Shown: in pieces, positions 47,601 through 61,173 of the stretch
Position numbering within the stretch: the stretch's first letter is position 1
Layout: every line of letters starts with the position of its first letter
Made by a program: the position numbers and the translations under genes
Source: Whitmania pigra
Taxonomy: Eukaryota; Annelida; Clitellata; Hirudinida; Haemopidae
Assembly: GCA_021613335.1 (NCBI GenBank)
Contig: JAJTWR010000278.1
Location: 2,233,501 to 2,297,500, forward strand
Direction: 5' to 3'
DNA: 64,000 bases
The notes under the pieces: generated by a model
Told to the model about the DNA's origin: nothing
Databases searched by the model: none
The model's input: the letters and a program-made list of their open reading frames with translations, nothing else

Positions 47601-49217
47601 AATATTATTAGATCTTCAAGAAGTAAGACATTAAATTACAATTTGTACTAAATTAAATTACAATTTGTACTGAATTAAATCATATTTAAGTTTAGTTGTT
47701 TTAATTTATAGTTTGTAATAGCCACAAACTTCATGAATATTAATTTGCTTGCATCACAGACTCATGATTCCAGGAGCAATCTTACCTCAGCCTTGAAGGT
47801 GACCAATTGCTTTTGCGATGTTATAATTAACATAATAAATGCTTATTTATTCATCTCTTGTTTCGAACATTATTCAATGAAAATCTATTATTATTGTTAT
47901 AACATTTCTAATTGGTCATTAGTTTGATTATTTTATTAATTACTCAACAAAAGATAAACTTAAGTTGTCCTTTCTGCACTAAATTAAGTACGGTCGAAAG
48001 TTCGTTGACCTCTTCATGCGCCACTGTATCCCGACCTTTGACTTCCTCTTTGTGAGTCACAAGGATGAGATTCAGGCTCTTTTCAAGACCTTGCAACTCT
48101 CAACGAGAGCCCTCCATCATCTCTGCAGTCATTCAAAGGTTGGATTAGTACATTAATAATTTAAAAAACTTCATGCTTTGTAGTTATTATTTTTAGTTCT
48201 AATTATTTTAGTTATTTGGTTTAAATTGAACTTTGACTTTATTTATTCGCATTCAGTAAACTTTCATCAACTGTAATGTCTCTGAGGCTCACGTTATTAC
48301 TTAAATGAATCACATTAAGTTATTATGAGGCTCTTATGAAATTATTGTTTATCAATTAAACTCTTTTGATTGGTTTCCTGAAGATCAAAAAAGACATCAG
48401 CCTGACCAATCAGGTTCCTCAGTTGAAGCGCACGCTCGAGAGCCTCCTCCACAGGGTCAAGGACATGCTGAACAAGAACAAGTGTGTGGCAGCGTTTTGG
48501 CTCGGTAACCTCAAAAACAGGAACTTGAAGGTTCGTTCGACGGACGATTGTGGGTTGTTGTGGATTTACTGATCTTAAAGAAGGAATAGATTTAAGCTAA
48601 TTAAATGGTTAAAGAAGTAGTCACTTGATGTATTATGATCTGATCGGCTGATTACTTATTATTGATTAATCACTCAATTAATAAAATTATTTTATTGGTG
48701 AATCGAAAGTACATAAGGTAAAGCAGACTTCATTTGCATTTCTGAATCAATAATAAGCTTCATGTTTTTGTTCGGCAGGGCGAAGAATTACTTACGCAAG
48801 AGTGTCCTCCGTCTGACAGTGATGATGATTATGATAATGAGGGGGGTGGAAGAAGGAATAATAAAAGAAAAGCCAATGATGATTATGAAATGCTTGTGGA
48901 GGTAATACGTTTGTTTGCATGTTATATTTTTAGGATGGAACATCAAGAACATAACTATCTTGTACTTTATTTTGAGTTCCTTTGAAATTAAATCATTTGT
49001 TGGTTGATGTTGAAAAACAAATATGTTTGGACTGGGTAAAATTAGTTATGAATAATGATTACATACACTCTTGATTAGATTTGCATTTATATTTGACCAA
49101 CCAATCAAATTTCAGGATGGCAATATTGACGGACAGGACAGGGCTTCAGTTGAGGAGATGGACCTGTGCTACAACTCCGATGTCAGAGATGATGATGATG
49201 ATGATGATGACATTTGA
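34531..49217 (+). CDS. FANCD2: Fanconi anemia group D2 protein, complete, 43 exons
   Basis: Partner of FANCI in crosslink repair, nuclear; monoubiquitination clamps it on DNA. The joined frame is 1460 aa, close to the human length. Exons (last digits relative): 34531-576, 34691-804, 35258-325, 35566-618, 35782-838, 36188-248, 36817-866, 37064-136, 37433-557, 37690-777, 38038-142, 38459-535, 38725-827, 39002-178, 39286-420, 39641-772, 39977-40081, 40275-324, 40592-651, 40966-41167, 41514-602, 41789-923, 42249-346, 42604-725, 42853-961, 43239-350, 43570-651, 44048-199, 44489-561, 44742-861, 45132-260, 45529-647, 45845-946, 46109-236, 46509-596, 46931-47047, 47150-243, 47426-497, 47760-798, 47989-48138, 48384-530, 48779-901, 49116-217. 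The ubiquitin-acceptor Lys (human K561) is K532 in IITKQLSS (codon 40299-40301). The C-terminus has [13 protein letters not shown] and an acidic tail. Exon 1 is the least certain. Confidence 0.95.
35349..35459. repeat. (ATC)n microsatellite in FANCD2 intron 3
   Basis: ATG/ATC and GTC units grading into pure ATC repeats. Met-, Ile- or His-rich frames here are repeat artefacts. It begins about 25 bp after the exon 3 donor. Confidence 0.9.
41637..41677. repeat. (ATT)n microsatellite in a FANCD2 intron
   Basis: A short run of pure ATT units between exons 21 and 22. Confidence 0.9.
43728..43776 (+). repeat. Short interspersed repeat copy in FANCD2 intron 27
   Basis: A preceding (AAT)n-like run, then TTTATTTATAAAGAGTCATG, TGCATAGCATCAGAGGC. 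This is a diverged version of the CGCCATGCATGGCG family, with the palindrome eroded. Confidence 0.45.
46276..46343. repeat. (ATT)n microsatellite in a FANCD2 intron
   Basis: ATT repeats with a few C interruptions, between exons 34 and 35. Confidence 0.85.
46614..46684. repeat. (GAT)n microsatellite just after FANCD2 exon 35
   Basis: Imperfect GAT/GATG units begin within 20 bp of the exon 35 donor (GAA|GTGGGT). The adjoining poly-Asp frame is intronic, not coding. Confidence 0.8.
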
Positions 49218-51010
49218 GAATTTTAAATATTTTTTACATTTTGACTGCATTTGCGTACGTTCACCATGAACTAAAAACTTAGTCTTAACAACTACAAACA
49301 ACTGAGCATGTACAACTACTTTTCTTAAATTTTGTTCATCAACAACATTTAAATAAGGCAAAGATTTTCATTAAAAAAAAATGAGCCGTGTGTGGAATCT
49401 GGATTTGGGCTGGTCAGACATGTCTGCAATTTCAACATTGCACCACCCTTTTCATCCCTCTTGACACCAAAAACCACCATCCAAGCAACATGCAAACTGC
49501 CCCCATATATGCATTTATAAAATTGTTGAAAAAAACTAGAGTAATTCTTACGTTTGAGTTAAGTAAATGTAACGTGTTAACATGGCAGTGATGAAGTAAG
49601 CTCAGTAGTGACAGCAAGCACTTTGCATCACAAGCCAAGTATTTTGAAGTTTATTTTAAAAGCATTTGTAGCTCACGAATGATTTAAGATAATTCGAGTA
49701 TTATTTATGATGCAATGTCTCCTGCAAGGATCTTTAAAAACACTTTAATCAAACTTGCCACCATCACAGACAAACAGCTTAACAAAACTTCCACACAGCT
49801 TGAGTTCGATAAGTTTATTGTCAGAAGTGGAAAGATCACGAGTGACTTAAAAATATAGGAGGTTTGATTTTAACGCTGGAAGGCCCAATGCAACACAGTT
49901 TCTTCATTAGGCTAAGAAAGACTACACGATACAAAACTACAGTCCGACTCCGAGACAGCTTGCAACTGTTTTAGCTAGCACTATTTAAAAATAGGCAAGA
50001 AGACATTGAAAACATTTCAATGCTTGGTCCCACAATTGTTTGCTGTTGCGAGTTTGTTGGGGTCGATCATAATTTGTAATCATGCATTCACGAAGGCCGG
50101 AAAGGAAACGGAACGAGACAACATGCACTCGAGAGAAGTGGAAAGCTTCGAAGGGAACCGTATCAGGAGTCAGAGGTCTGCAGTACGAGTTAAACATTCA
50201 CCTCCAAAAAAGCAGCTGGAAAAAAAGATGTCGCAGACCGATTGCATCAGCAAAAAGAATAATAAAGGAGTACTTTTGGCAGTTAGATTACATTTGAGAA
50301 CATAAAAATAAATAGCATAAAAACATAACATTGAGTAACAGTATGCAAAGATAGCTCAGCCCGACAGCAATTTATAGAGCATTATTTACAATTTAAATTC
50401 TTTAAAGGCCAAAGAAACAAAACTCCATCATTCCAGACAACATCGGAGTATCCAAAATGCGGTGAAGTGACTACATGCACAACGTTAATGCCCGGACTGC
50501 GTGGAATTCAAGATAAACTCACATCACAACACTGGCAAGGAAACTACAATCTCAGATACAGACGTTGATCAGACGACAACGACAAACAACACTCAACGAT
50601 AATAACAACAAGATGCTACTCTCTGTCAAATAGTTCAAAGAGAAAGACCAAAACCATAGCTAATGTACTCACTACTCTGAGCTGAGAGACTTAACAAAGG
50701 TAGCCAATTAATGACGACTCGAAATACATTATACTTAACTACGATTAACAACTTTCACGAGCAAATCAACAGACTCCGTGCATATATCTTATGCTGCTGG
50801 TCTGCATGGTTGAACACATGTTTCACAAATGAAAGCCTTCTAATCCACCCTGGCTGATGAAAACATCGATTCACGAAATGAAAACAGAAACAAACGAATG
50901 GAAACGTTGGGAAGAATAACTCAATGGAACTCACGATGAGACGTGTGATAAAATTGCAAAAAAAAACCACGGTGATTCTGGTGACAACTAAATTAACAGA
51001 AAAAGGTCCT
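49218..51010. other. Convergent interval between FANCD2 and alpha-catulin
   Basis: Expected to contain both 3' UTRs. Short open frames around 49990-50300 and 50755-51080 overlap each other on both strands and show no domain or splice support. Confidence 0.5.
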
Positions 51011-53915
51011 TTACAGTCGGTCGTAATTGCCCGATCCAGGTCTGTTGGAGAGTGAAAGACTTCTTCGAAACGTTTCCGCATCCAGCACCGAGGGGCTCAT
51101 AGAATCCCTGCCTCCCGAGGAATCCGACCGATTGTTTGCCTCGAAGTTTCCGAGGAATGAGGGAGAATTTCCCCCGGCAGAAAAGTTGGACAGCGGGTTG
51201 TGATTGTCCGCTTCTAGTGCATACCTCCCGCTGAGACCTCCGTCCCTGTTCATGCTGCCACCGGAGGCCCTCTGAGGAGGAGCCCCTCTGTTGAAAAACT
51301 CAGATCCCCCATGGGATTGGGGAGGAGAGTTCCAAGGACCAACCAGTTGCCCTCTGTAGGCTATGTTGTACTGCAAAGTGGTTAAGATTATTTTTAGTGA
51401 TTACTTTGTGGGACTTAAAAAGTGTCTTCAACTAATGAATATTTAACCTTTTATTAATTTGTAATATACATTTAAACATTTTTAAATGCTAGTTGAATGC
51501 TATAGTCAGTAAACAAGAATGTGCTGTTCTGAGGACTAATCCTAAAATAGAAGATGGCATCACCACTATCAAAATAACTGACAATAAATCCTTAAGGTAG
51601 GGTTTGAGCCAATACATAGGTCGATGTAGCTTTCTTACTTTTGTAGCACAAACATAGCAGGAAGTGACAAGTTTTGCGATGGCATTCATTAGATCTTTTG
51701 TGTCCTGGATCACCTGATCCACCTTGGAAAACAAATTGGAAATAAGGTCTAAATTAAAAAAAAATGAATCACTCAATTTAGTATAAATCATCTCTGTTAT
51801 GCAATGAACTATAATCAAATAAATAAATAAATAATCACTCAATTCAGAAATAAAACTATGATACGACAACTTGCAAAACAACAATGCAATAATAATAATA
51901 GTAATGTTTTGTAAATGGATGCCGAATCACTAAGATAGATCCATGTTTTTTTTGTATTGCACTTCATATATTTGTCAAAAATTCAATAAAGAATGGGTAA
52001 GCCTTCACAAAAGCCTGATCAAAACAAATCATTACAAATTATACAATCAATAAAATAAATTTAATAAAAGCAAATGTAATTGCTTACAAGATCAAAACAA
52101 GTAATGACACAAAAACAATCAATAAAATAAATGTAGCAAGACCAAAGGCAATGATTCACAAAATCAAAAATTCATGAAAACCTTATTGAATGTGGCTGCC
52201 TTGCCAACAGTTTGGGACCTCACAGTGAAGTTGAGATGTTGACAGAAAGAGGGTACTCGATCCAAAACAGAGATCAGTTCAGACTTATGAGAGCCTGGAG
52301 GTACCTGAAGTCATTGTTGTTAGCATTTATGTGATTAATAATCATATGATATCGTTAATTATTTATTAATTAGTGAAATTAATTAAAATTAATTAGCTTA
52401 TTTTTTACATTACATGACTTAGAATGAAATTCTCTTTGCATCTACACGACGCTGTCCGTGTATGAACCTGTTTCGAGAATTCCCTGGCAGTCCTGTAGAG
52501 TTTGGCACCCTCCTCTGCAAAGTAATCGGCCTGAATGAAAAGATCCTGGGTGTTCTTCAGCGGACCCTCGCCTCTGGTGAAGAGGTAGATGGAAAAAGCC
52601 ATGCAGCTCATGTTCTTGGCTCTGCGAACGATTTCGTTCTCGGGTTCCAGCCACCTCTCGGCCTCTGCATCCACTTCCGACGTGATCAACTTCATCTCCA
52701 AACCTGCTTTTGCTATCTTGGCTTGCTCCTGTTGTCATGAAGAACGACGTATGTTTAGATCAGAGTGATGCAATTAGAATTTTAATATTTCAGACCAAAG
52801 GAGAACAAAGAATGTAATGCTGATGAAGATAATGATGTAGCAGTTCGATTCTTTTTAAAAAATAACTACGAAATCCATGAAAATCAGTTTCAAGCATCAG
52901 TTCTAGCTGGTTTCAAGCTCACGAGTACGCATTAACACACTTTCCAGCTGAAAGGTAAAGCATCTGTTTTCAGCCAAATTGACAAACTTTGAGAAGTGAG
53001 CAAAAAAATGTAAAAAAATTTGACAGTGCATCCAGTCGTATAGTGCCAGTAAAGCTTGAAGTCATTAATTTTCTTCTCAGTAGGCAGCAATAAAAAAATG
53101 CGTTGCCATACAAATCATTAATCTGCTTTAATCTTTATATCATTATTATAAAGACAAAAAAGTACAAATTTATGATCTGCTGGCGAACTCACCTCGCTAT
53201 TCAGATTTATTGGCTTCAAGCCCCTTGTATTGGCACCATGTCTCTGAGATAAAAAGTCAATTTTCATTTTTAAGCCTTCCTTTCATTTTTCAAATAACTT
53301 CGACGAAATATTGAATATAATAAAAATGTAATAAAAATTTATATAAACAAGCTAATTGCTTTATTATCCCATTTCAAATTAAGAGAGGAATGCATGACAA
53401 ACATCTTGGGTTTCCACAAGTACAGCATCCCTCCTCATTAGTTTAGCAAGAGACACACAAACCAAGGCATAACCACAAACATGTTATTTATCTAAGGAAT
53501 ACCCAAATATAGTAAAGTCAAGTTGATGATGATTTCGATTTCAATAACAATGATGATAATGATGGTGACAACAGACTCCCATAGACAAGAATGTGACCTA
53601 AGTACATACACTGTGAAGCAAAACAATCACTCATCGACACTCACCCCAGGTCTGGGCAGAGACAGGTAGACTTGCTTGTCCACCCTCCCCTGGCAGACCT
53701 CGTTGACATCCTTGACGAGGATCGACAGGTCGTTTATGTGACCGACCCAAGAGTTCGAAAACACTTCAAAGTTCTCCAGAGCCATCTTGCTGTTAGGGTA
53801 GAGTGACAGACACCTGCAGGACTCAATGACCTTCAAGGTGCAAATAAATATAAATGACTAATGTTAATTGTAGTCCATGCCATGTTTATCATTATCATTA
53901 TAATTATTAATATTA

Positions 53916-53962
<47 letters not shown>

Positions 53963-55344
53963 AGTATTCTCATGAATATTTATAACCTGAGGTGAGTGGA
54001 TCCTGATGGCATTCTCCATGTGTTCCGACCAGATGAGCAGAGACTCGGTGCCTGAGATGTGCCTCAACAACTTGCACACCTGAATTGTGAGCAATTAATT
54101 GTTCCAATTGTTCATCCTTTTGCTGATGTTGACATGTCATGTTGCACGAAATTTGAAAAAGGAAGATCAATAAGAAATACAAAAGACGTGTTTTATGGAA
54201 GAAAGCATTTTTATATTTTGTTGAGAGTTGTTTTTAACATTAAATCAATGGAAAAAGTGGGTTATAATGAATTTAAAAAAGGAAAAATTAATAATAATAA
54301 TACTATAGTAATTTTTGGCAATTAAAATGTAAAATGCATATAACAAATTAGCGCAACTTTTGAAGTTGTACATCAAAACATTCAAAGCTGATAAAGAAAT
54401 TCATACCACGAAATAATATAATAATATCACAACCACAACAAAAATGATTTAAGAAATATAAAATCTTCAAAGAACAAATCCCCCTCATCATCCTCAACTT
54501 AAAAACCTTCGAAAGAAATGTTTATAACACAAGAGGAAATCGCTTGCCTCTCTTAGTTGTTCCGAGTGACTCTCAAACCTCGCCACAAGTTCCTCGACTA
54601 TATCCTGCTTGCCTTCCAAGCATGCCACCTTCATGCTTGAGAGGAGAATGTCGTCCTCATTCAACCGGAACACATCTCCAGCGTGATCCATTGCCGTGCT
54701 GACGAGCTAAATGAAAAGCATGCACCATGCATGAGCATGAGAAATGTATGGTAAATGCATGAGTATGTGTGTCCTGTATTAGGATGACATGAACAGATGA
54801 TGTTATTTTGACATTAAATGCATTTTGTGATTTGAAACAGACCCTACAATTCCTTCAGATGAAAGCTGGAAAAAAATGTTGATTAGATTAAACAACATTT
54901 TCACATAATTCTTTCTTCCGGCAGCAAAAATTCTTTCATCGTGAGTTCTTTTCACATGAGAATTGATTGCAGCAATAAGCAAGACTAACCAACGCAAGAT
55001 AACAAAACAATATTTTTGACGATCCTCGCAGAAGCAAATGTCACATCAGTATTCAAAGCAGATTCATCAAAAGTGACTAGATGCATGTTTGCTCAGAGAT
55101 TTTAACAAAGAAAAACAAATTGAATTATTGAATGATTTATGATGACTCCCCATGTTTAAATATGATTATCAAATAAAAGCAACATTAATAACAAAGTGAC
55201 ATTGCAATAAAATATATAACAATTACAATATCATAATTTCTTCTGGTTTTGATGGATTCTTTTTATAATAATAACATCAACAACTATAAATAACAACAAC
55301 AACAATAATAATAATAATGTAATAACAACAACAGCAACAACGAC

Positions 55345-55375
<31 letters not shown>

Positions 55376-55386
55376 TAATAATAATA

Positions 55387-55420
<34 letters not shown>

Positions 55421-58400
55421 CTGTTTCTTAAGGGCTCTCCCTGCTTCTTTGATCTTCAAGATGGCTGAATCAAGACTCTTCATTGATGGAGCCATGCGAT
55501 CCTTGATTGATAGAAAAATATTTGCAGGTAAACAATAATAAATCAAATAAAAATATTTTGTTAGCAATTAATTTTGCAATAAATCAAATAGGTATTAGTT
55601 TGTAAGTGGATATCAATAAAACAAATAAGTAAATAATGGAAAGCAGATAAAACATCAGTTAAAGTTAGCAAGCAGCCTTACATAGGCATCTTCTGAATGG
55701 TAAGACTAAAAAAAAATTCATCTCTCATGATAAGTGATACCACATCATTATCCTCCTTCCTGTCATTAGTATCATCATCATCATCATCATCACCATCTTC
55801 ACCACCACCACCACAACCACAACCACCATCATTATCACTACATAGAGCAGCATTATCATCACTATATCCATCATAAGGAGCCTTTAATCCTTCTGACTCA
55901 CAACAGTAATCAGGCATCTACACTCTTGAGATTATCCAAACATCACAGGCTGATATTGATGCTGGAAAGAAGATGTGGAAGACATTTGTAATGCAAGGCG
56001 ATTTATAAGGATTGAATCCATTCACTCAGAAGAAATTTGTAATGCATCTTGAATTGCAAGGATGGCGGCAATAAAACCATTCAATTGGTGAATTTGTGTT
56101 GACAGCACAAATCTAACAATGCAGAAGGGCAAAGTAATTATTTTTACAGATGCTTAAGTTTATGTTCACGTGCACTGCGTTGTTTACAATGCAATCTTCC
56201 TGGGCATCAATGGCCGAGGGGTCAAAACGCTCGTTTCGGTGCAAACTCCACTAGCTCTTGAATTCTCCGCAAGCTCGCAAGAGTTTCTATCATTCAGTTA
56301 CAATTCAATAAACCTGTGTTGCGTTTATTTGAAAAGGTTTTAATGCAAACTGTAAAATTTTCAATGTGGGACACATTAAATAATGAAATTCACATTAACT
56401 GTAATTCACTTCCATTTAGTGACTAGACCATTGTGCACTTAAGGATAACATTGTTTTATCTTAAAATCACTTAATCAATCAAATAATGTCCATGTGGGCA
56501 GATCCATCAACATTAATCTGTTTGTAATCCATTCATGATGAAGAAGTCTTAAGTAATAATTCAGCTGGAGCATATTTAATCAATAATTGATTAGTAACTA
56601 CAACAACAACAATAATAAAAGTAACAATAACTACAACATCAACAATAAACACAGTTCTGAGTAAAATGTAAAAAGTGTTTTTATAAAAGTCTAAAAGTCA
56701 CAACATCATTCAAGTGCTGAACAAACTTCCACTTAAATTCCATTTTTATAACAACCACATCACATCACCACGACTGGACAATTAATTACCCACATTTTCA
56801 AGCCATACTTTCATCTTCAAAGACCAAATCATCTTAGTTACAAAACAGACTTTAATCGATCAGATAAACAAACACATCGCATCCCATCACAACTTCACAA
56901 CCAAACTGTAACCGACTCACCGACTCACCAAACAACCAACCAGCCAATTGACTCACCAGTTGGAATCCGATCCTGACCAGAACAGCCATCTCGTGACGAA
57001 GTCTCTCGCAGTTCATCAGGATAAGTTCGCGATCCTCGTGCGAGGTGTAAGCAGAGTCCGTGAAGTCCTGTGTCGTTTCGGCCACGTTGTCCATGGCGAC
57101 TCTAAGCTGAGCCTCGACTCCCTGGCTCATTAGTGTCACCCTCGTCATCTCGACTTGGTCCTGTGAATTAGCATCATCGGCATTTCTATCATTGTAACAA
57201 CAATAATAATAATCATCACCATCATCATGAATGTCACCATTGTTATCATCATCAGCAGCAGCATCATCATTGGTATCATCACAGCCAGCGTTATCACAAT
57301 CACAACCTCGAGTTCCTTAATTGCCTTGAAGGCTGCAATTTGAAACTGGTGTCTCCTCGGCGATGACTGAACCTTGTGAACGTTGAGGTAGGGCTCCCCG
57401 TTGAATTTTGAGGGAGGAGCACCGCAATCCCCCAAACCCTCAACTGTGACCCTGTGGATCAGGTCGAGAGCCGAGAGCATGTGGAAGATGACGTGGTCTC
57501 TGTTTTGCCTCGCATGCTGGCATTCGGGGTGTCTCAAGTAAGTCTGGAATCAAATAAACTGCTGCATCAGGGCAACACATCCCATAAACAACGAGCTTTC
57601 CAAAGCAATTAAAATATTTCATGTCAAGCATGGCTTGCAAAAACTTGTAAATTACAGAAAATGTGCGCCATGAAACAATAGCCTGAGCATAATATATCCA
57701 TAATACATAATAGCATAATGTTCTACCTTAGCAGTTGTGAGGAGTAGCATTGTGGATTTCTCGAGTATCGAGCGGGCGACACCCATCTGAGCTCGAGAAT
57801 GTTCACTCTTCAAGTCCTGCAGAGAAAAATTCCAAAAAATTTGTTTTGAACGAACAATGAAAAAAATTAGAAAATTAAAAAAAAAATTACTAAGAGTAGC
57901 ATCAGTCATAAAAAATAACATTTTGTCTGTCTCCTGATGAATGAGCCAATTGCACCATCTCGTTTCCGAACTGACTAAAAATCTGGACGAACTCAGCAAA
58001 GTTCATGCACGATTCGATCTTCACAAGTGTTGATGTGACCTTAAAAAAACTTAAAAGTTTAAACAGATAGGAAGCAATCATTCTATTCAAAACAATCAAT
58101 AAAGAACTTCATCATCAGAAGTTAAATCTAACCTGTAACAAAGAAAAGAAACATAGCAAAAAACGGTTCAATTAATTGTTCTCATGTAAGACAAATTATC
58201 CTCACCTTATCTTTGGCCATAAGCAATTGCTTTATGACCACCCTGTCAGCCAGTATGAGAACTCTTGTTATGGCAGACAGTAGTTGTCTGGCAGCTCTCA
58301 CCATTGCAGTTTTCTCTGCTATGCTCCTCACAACACCAGGCTCATCCATTTTTACATCGGTCAGCTTTTCAATCCTGCATCCTGAAGTCATGCAGTTTTT

Positions 58401-58862
58401 ATTTGTAGAGCACAATTGAGCTGCTCATCATATGTTCTTAACTGGCAACCTGCAACTCTGGCTTCGTGACATGCAATGCACATTTCTTGATGAATCTCGG
58501 GGTTTTCGGTGGCAATGGTTTCGCCGACGCGAACAAATCTGTCAACTGCCATGTTGACAGCTTGACCGACACGAACGAGAGCATTTAAAGCTCTTTCTGA
58601 TCTCACCGGCTTTTCTTTTGCATTGACTAGAGTAGTTATCTGCAAAAGGAAGCTTAAAGAAATTAATATTATCTAATTGTTTGCTCAGCAAGTCACTAAG
58701 TTACGATGGAAGGCCTGTTGAAAAATTATTTTGCTAAAAGCACGCAAATCTCACCTGATGCACCAACGGTACAAGCGTCTGCTCTACAGACCTAGTTCTG
58801 ATGTCTAAAGTAAATTTTTGACTGGCAGACCTCTCCTCACCACCACCGCCAGCCGCCGCCAT
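51011..58862 (-). CDS. CTNNAL1: Alpha-catulin (vinculin/alpha-catenin family), complete, 16 exons
   Basis: Exons: 58862-58755, 58639-58450, 58381-58206, 58039-57920, 57816-57727, 57543-57307, 57160-56957, 55501-55421, 54706-54548, 54079-53987, 53830-53645, 53243-53193, 52728-52468, 52304-52182, 51722-51639, 51370-51011; 840 aa, all phases consistent. This cytoskeletal scaffold is linked in animals to Rho signalling and to dystrobrevin and ion-channel clustering. Diagnostic stretches: IRTRSVEQTLVPLV at the N-terminus, VGQAVNMAVDRFVRVGE, FVQIFSQFGNEMV, DFTDSAYTSHEDRE, LLRHISGTE and IYLFTRGEGPLKNTQDL. The last exon adds about 119 residues rich in Ser, Gly and Asn, ending RRSLSLSNRPGSGNYDRL, which is absent from vertebrate alpha-catulin (about 734 aa). 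The intron after exon 9 appears to use a GC donor. Confidence 0.95.
53897..53961. repeat. (ATT)n microsatellite in alpha-catulin intron 10
   Basis: ATT units beside the exon 10 donor. The poly-Asn frame on the minus strand is an artefact. Confidence 0.85.
55287..55420. repeat. (AAT)n/(AAC)n microsatellite at the exon 8 donor of alpha-catulin
   Basis: AAT and AAC units abut the donor directly: in the minus-strand transcript, exon 8 ends AAACAG and the intron begins GTTATTATTATT. Confidence 0.9.
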
Positions 58863-59409
58863 TACAAACAAAACGCCAACATAGGAGATCCGAGATACTT
58901 TCACAATCGAGTTGTTGGTATTAGGCGGAGAGATAAATATTTTTTTTTTTAATTTTAGTTATTAGTATTTCAACAGCTAGTTAGAAACAATTTATTGAAT
59001 GTAAATGTATCAATTGTATGAAAAGAATTTTATTTAAATATTTACAAACTCTTCAAAACCTGCCTATCTAGTGACTAGATATCTTCTATAGATGCAATTC
59101 ATAAAATTTAGTTTTTTTTTACCTCGTTTGCTATAACTTTCATTAAGGTTTGTCATGATTTTATTACAGAAATTCATTTTCGGCCATTTAAATTTCTTGA
59201 GTTCACATTTGTAAGAATGTATTTCATTAAGTAGATGATCTGGAAAAGGTTATGAAAAATATTCATTCGCAAATAAATTCATTAAACTGTACCAAAATCA
59301 TAAAAACATTTAATAAGACATCCTCTGACACTCTAACCCTTTTCTAATTTATTTTTCTACTACTAGTCTACTTTGCAGACTGATATTACTCGGTGCCTCT
59401 ATTGCGTAG
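58863..59409. other. Upstream region of alpha-catulin
   Basis: Presumed 5' UTR and promoter. No element recognised. Confidence 0.4.
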
Positions 59410-60105
<696 letters not shown>

Positions 60106-60528
60106 GACGTGATTCACTTTGTGTGGCTCGAATATGTTGTACGTCAATCGATAACATAGATTAAATTCCACTTCTAAATCAAACCCTTCTTTGTACACAT
60201 TGCAACGGGAACTCGGGGAAGGATCAAAAGAAATTGGACGATCAAAGGAACTTTCGTGACTTAATGATTGTCTGGTAAATTCTCTTTGTGCAGATTCACA
60301 TGTTGTTTTTCAATCGATAATTTATATTAAATACCAACTTGAAAAGTTCATGTAAAGAGAGGAAATAGCCAGAATCCTAATAATATCTCTTAATGAAATT
60401 CCCTGACGCCAATTAAACTCAAAGCGGTCTTAAAGCATTCAAACCACTAATAACTTCGAATTAAATTTGGAATCAGTTATTGGTTAATGTATTCAACACA
60501 CAATTTTTTTTTAAATTACATTGATGGG
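60106..60528. other. Intergenic, nothing recognised
   Basis: No coding exon or repeat supported. Confidence 0.4.
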
Positions 60529-60536
60529 GCTATTTT

Positions 60537-60991
60537 CAGAGGCGTAGCCTGGGTATTTTGCGGCCGGGGCAAACTATAGAATTGGCGCCCTTTTCCATGT
60601 CTATATATTTAATCTTACTGTGTTACACTAAATTTGAAATTGAAATAAAAATCAAATTTTAATGGCACAAGGCATCCATTTAAAAGTGAAAAAAACGTTC
60701 TACAAATAGTAGCGCATGCTTCACCAAATCAGTCACAGTCTAAGATGATTTACATGCATAGTAGTCTAATACTGTCTAAAATAGATTTATTTTTCTTGAT
60801 TTAACAGTTGCAAATTGATCAATAACGTCATCAAAGTCTGTTTTCTCAAGCGTTTCTCTTTTTATACCAAGAAGAGCAAGATCACTGAGACGATTCTGTC
60901 CCATTGATGCATTAAGCCTCATTTTGGCGCCCCTGTATCTTGGCGCCCGGGGACATATGTACCCCTCCGCCCCCCCTTAGCTACGCCTCTG
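60537..60991. mobile_element. hAT-type MITE, 455 bp
   Basis: Inverted termini CAGAGGCGTAGC (60537) and GCTACGCCTCTG (ends 60991), flanked by an exact 8-bp duplication GCTATTTT (60529-60536 and 60992-60999), the target-site length of hAT elements. No transposase is encoded. It landed inside the GGGCTATTTT repeat array described at 60992-61173. Confidence 0.88.
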
Positions 60992-61173
60992 GCTATTTTG
61001 TCCTGAGCTATTTTGTACTGGGCTATTTTGACGGGATGTTTTCGCTATGGGCTATTTTTCACCGGGTTATATTGACGGGCTGTTCTGTCGGGGCCGTTTT
61101 GACGGGGCTATTTTGTCCTAGGCTATTTTTACGGTCTATTTTGTCGCCGGGCTGTTACGACGGGTCACCCAAT
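60992..61173 (+). repeat. Degenerate short-unit array GGGCTATTTTGACG, copy 1
   Basis: About a dozen units of 12-16 bases built on GGGCTATTTTGACG or GGGCTATTTTGTCC, ending GGGCTGTTACGACGGGTCAC. The array continues to the left of the MITE (GGGGCTATTTT at 60527). A second copy with the same end lies at 63815-63937. Confidence 0.8.

Noticed and set aside
49985..50305. Overlapping frames of 70-99 codons on both strands
   Set aside because: Located in the convergent 3' UTR interval; no domain, conservation cue or splice site.
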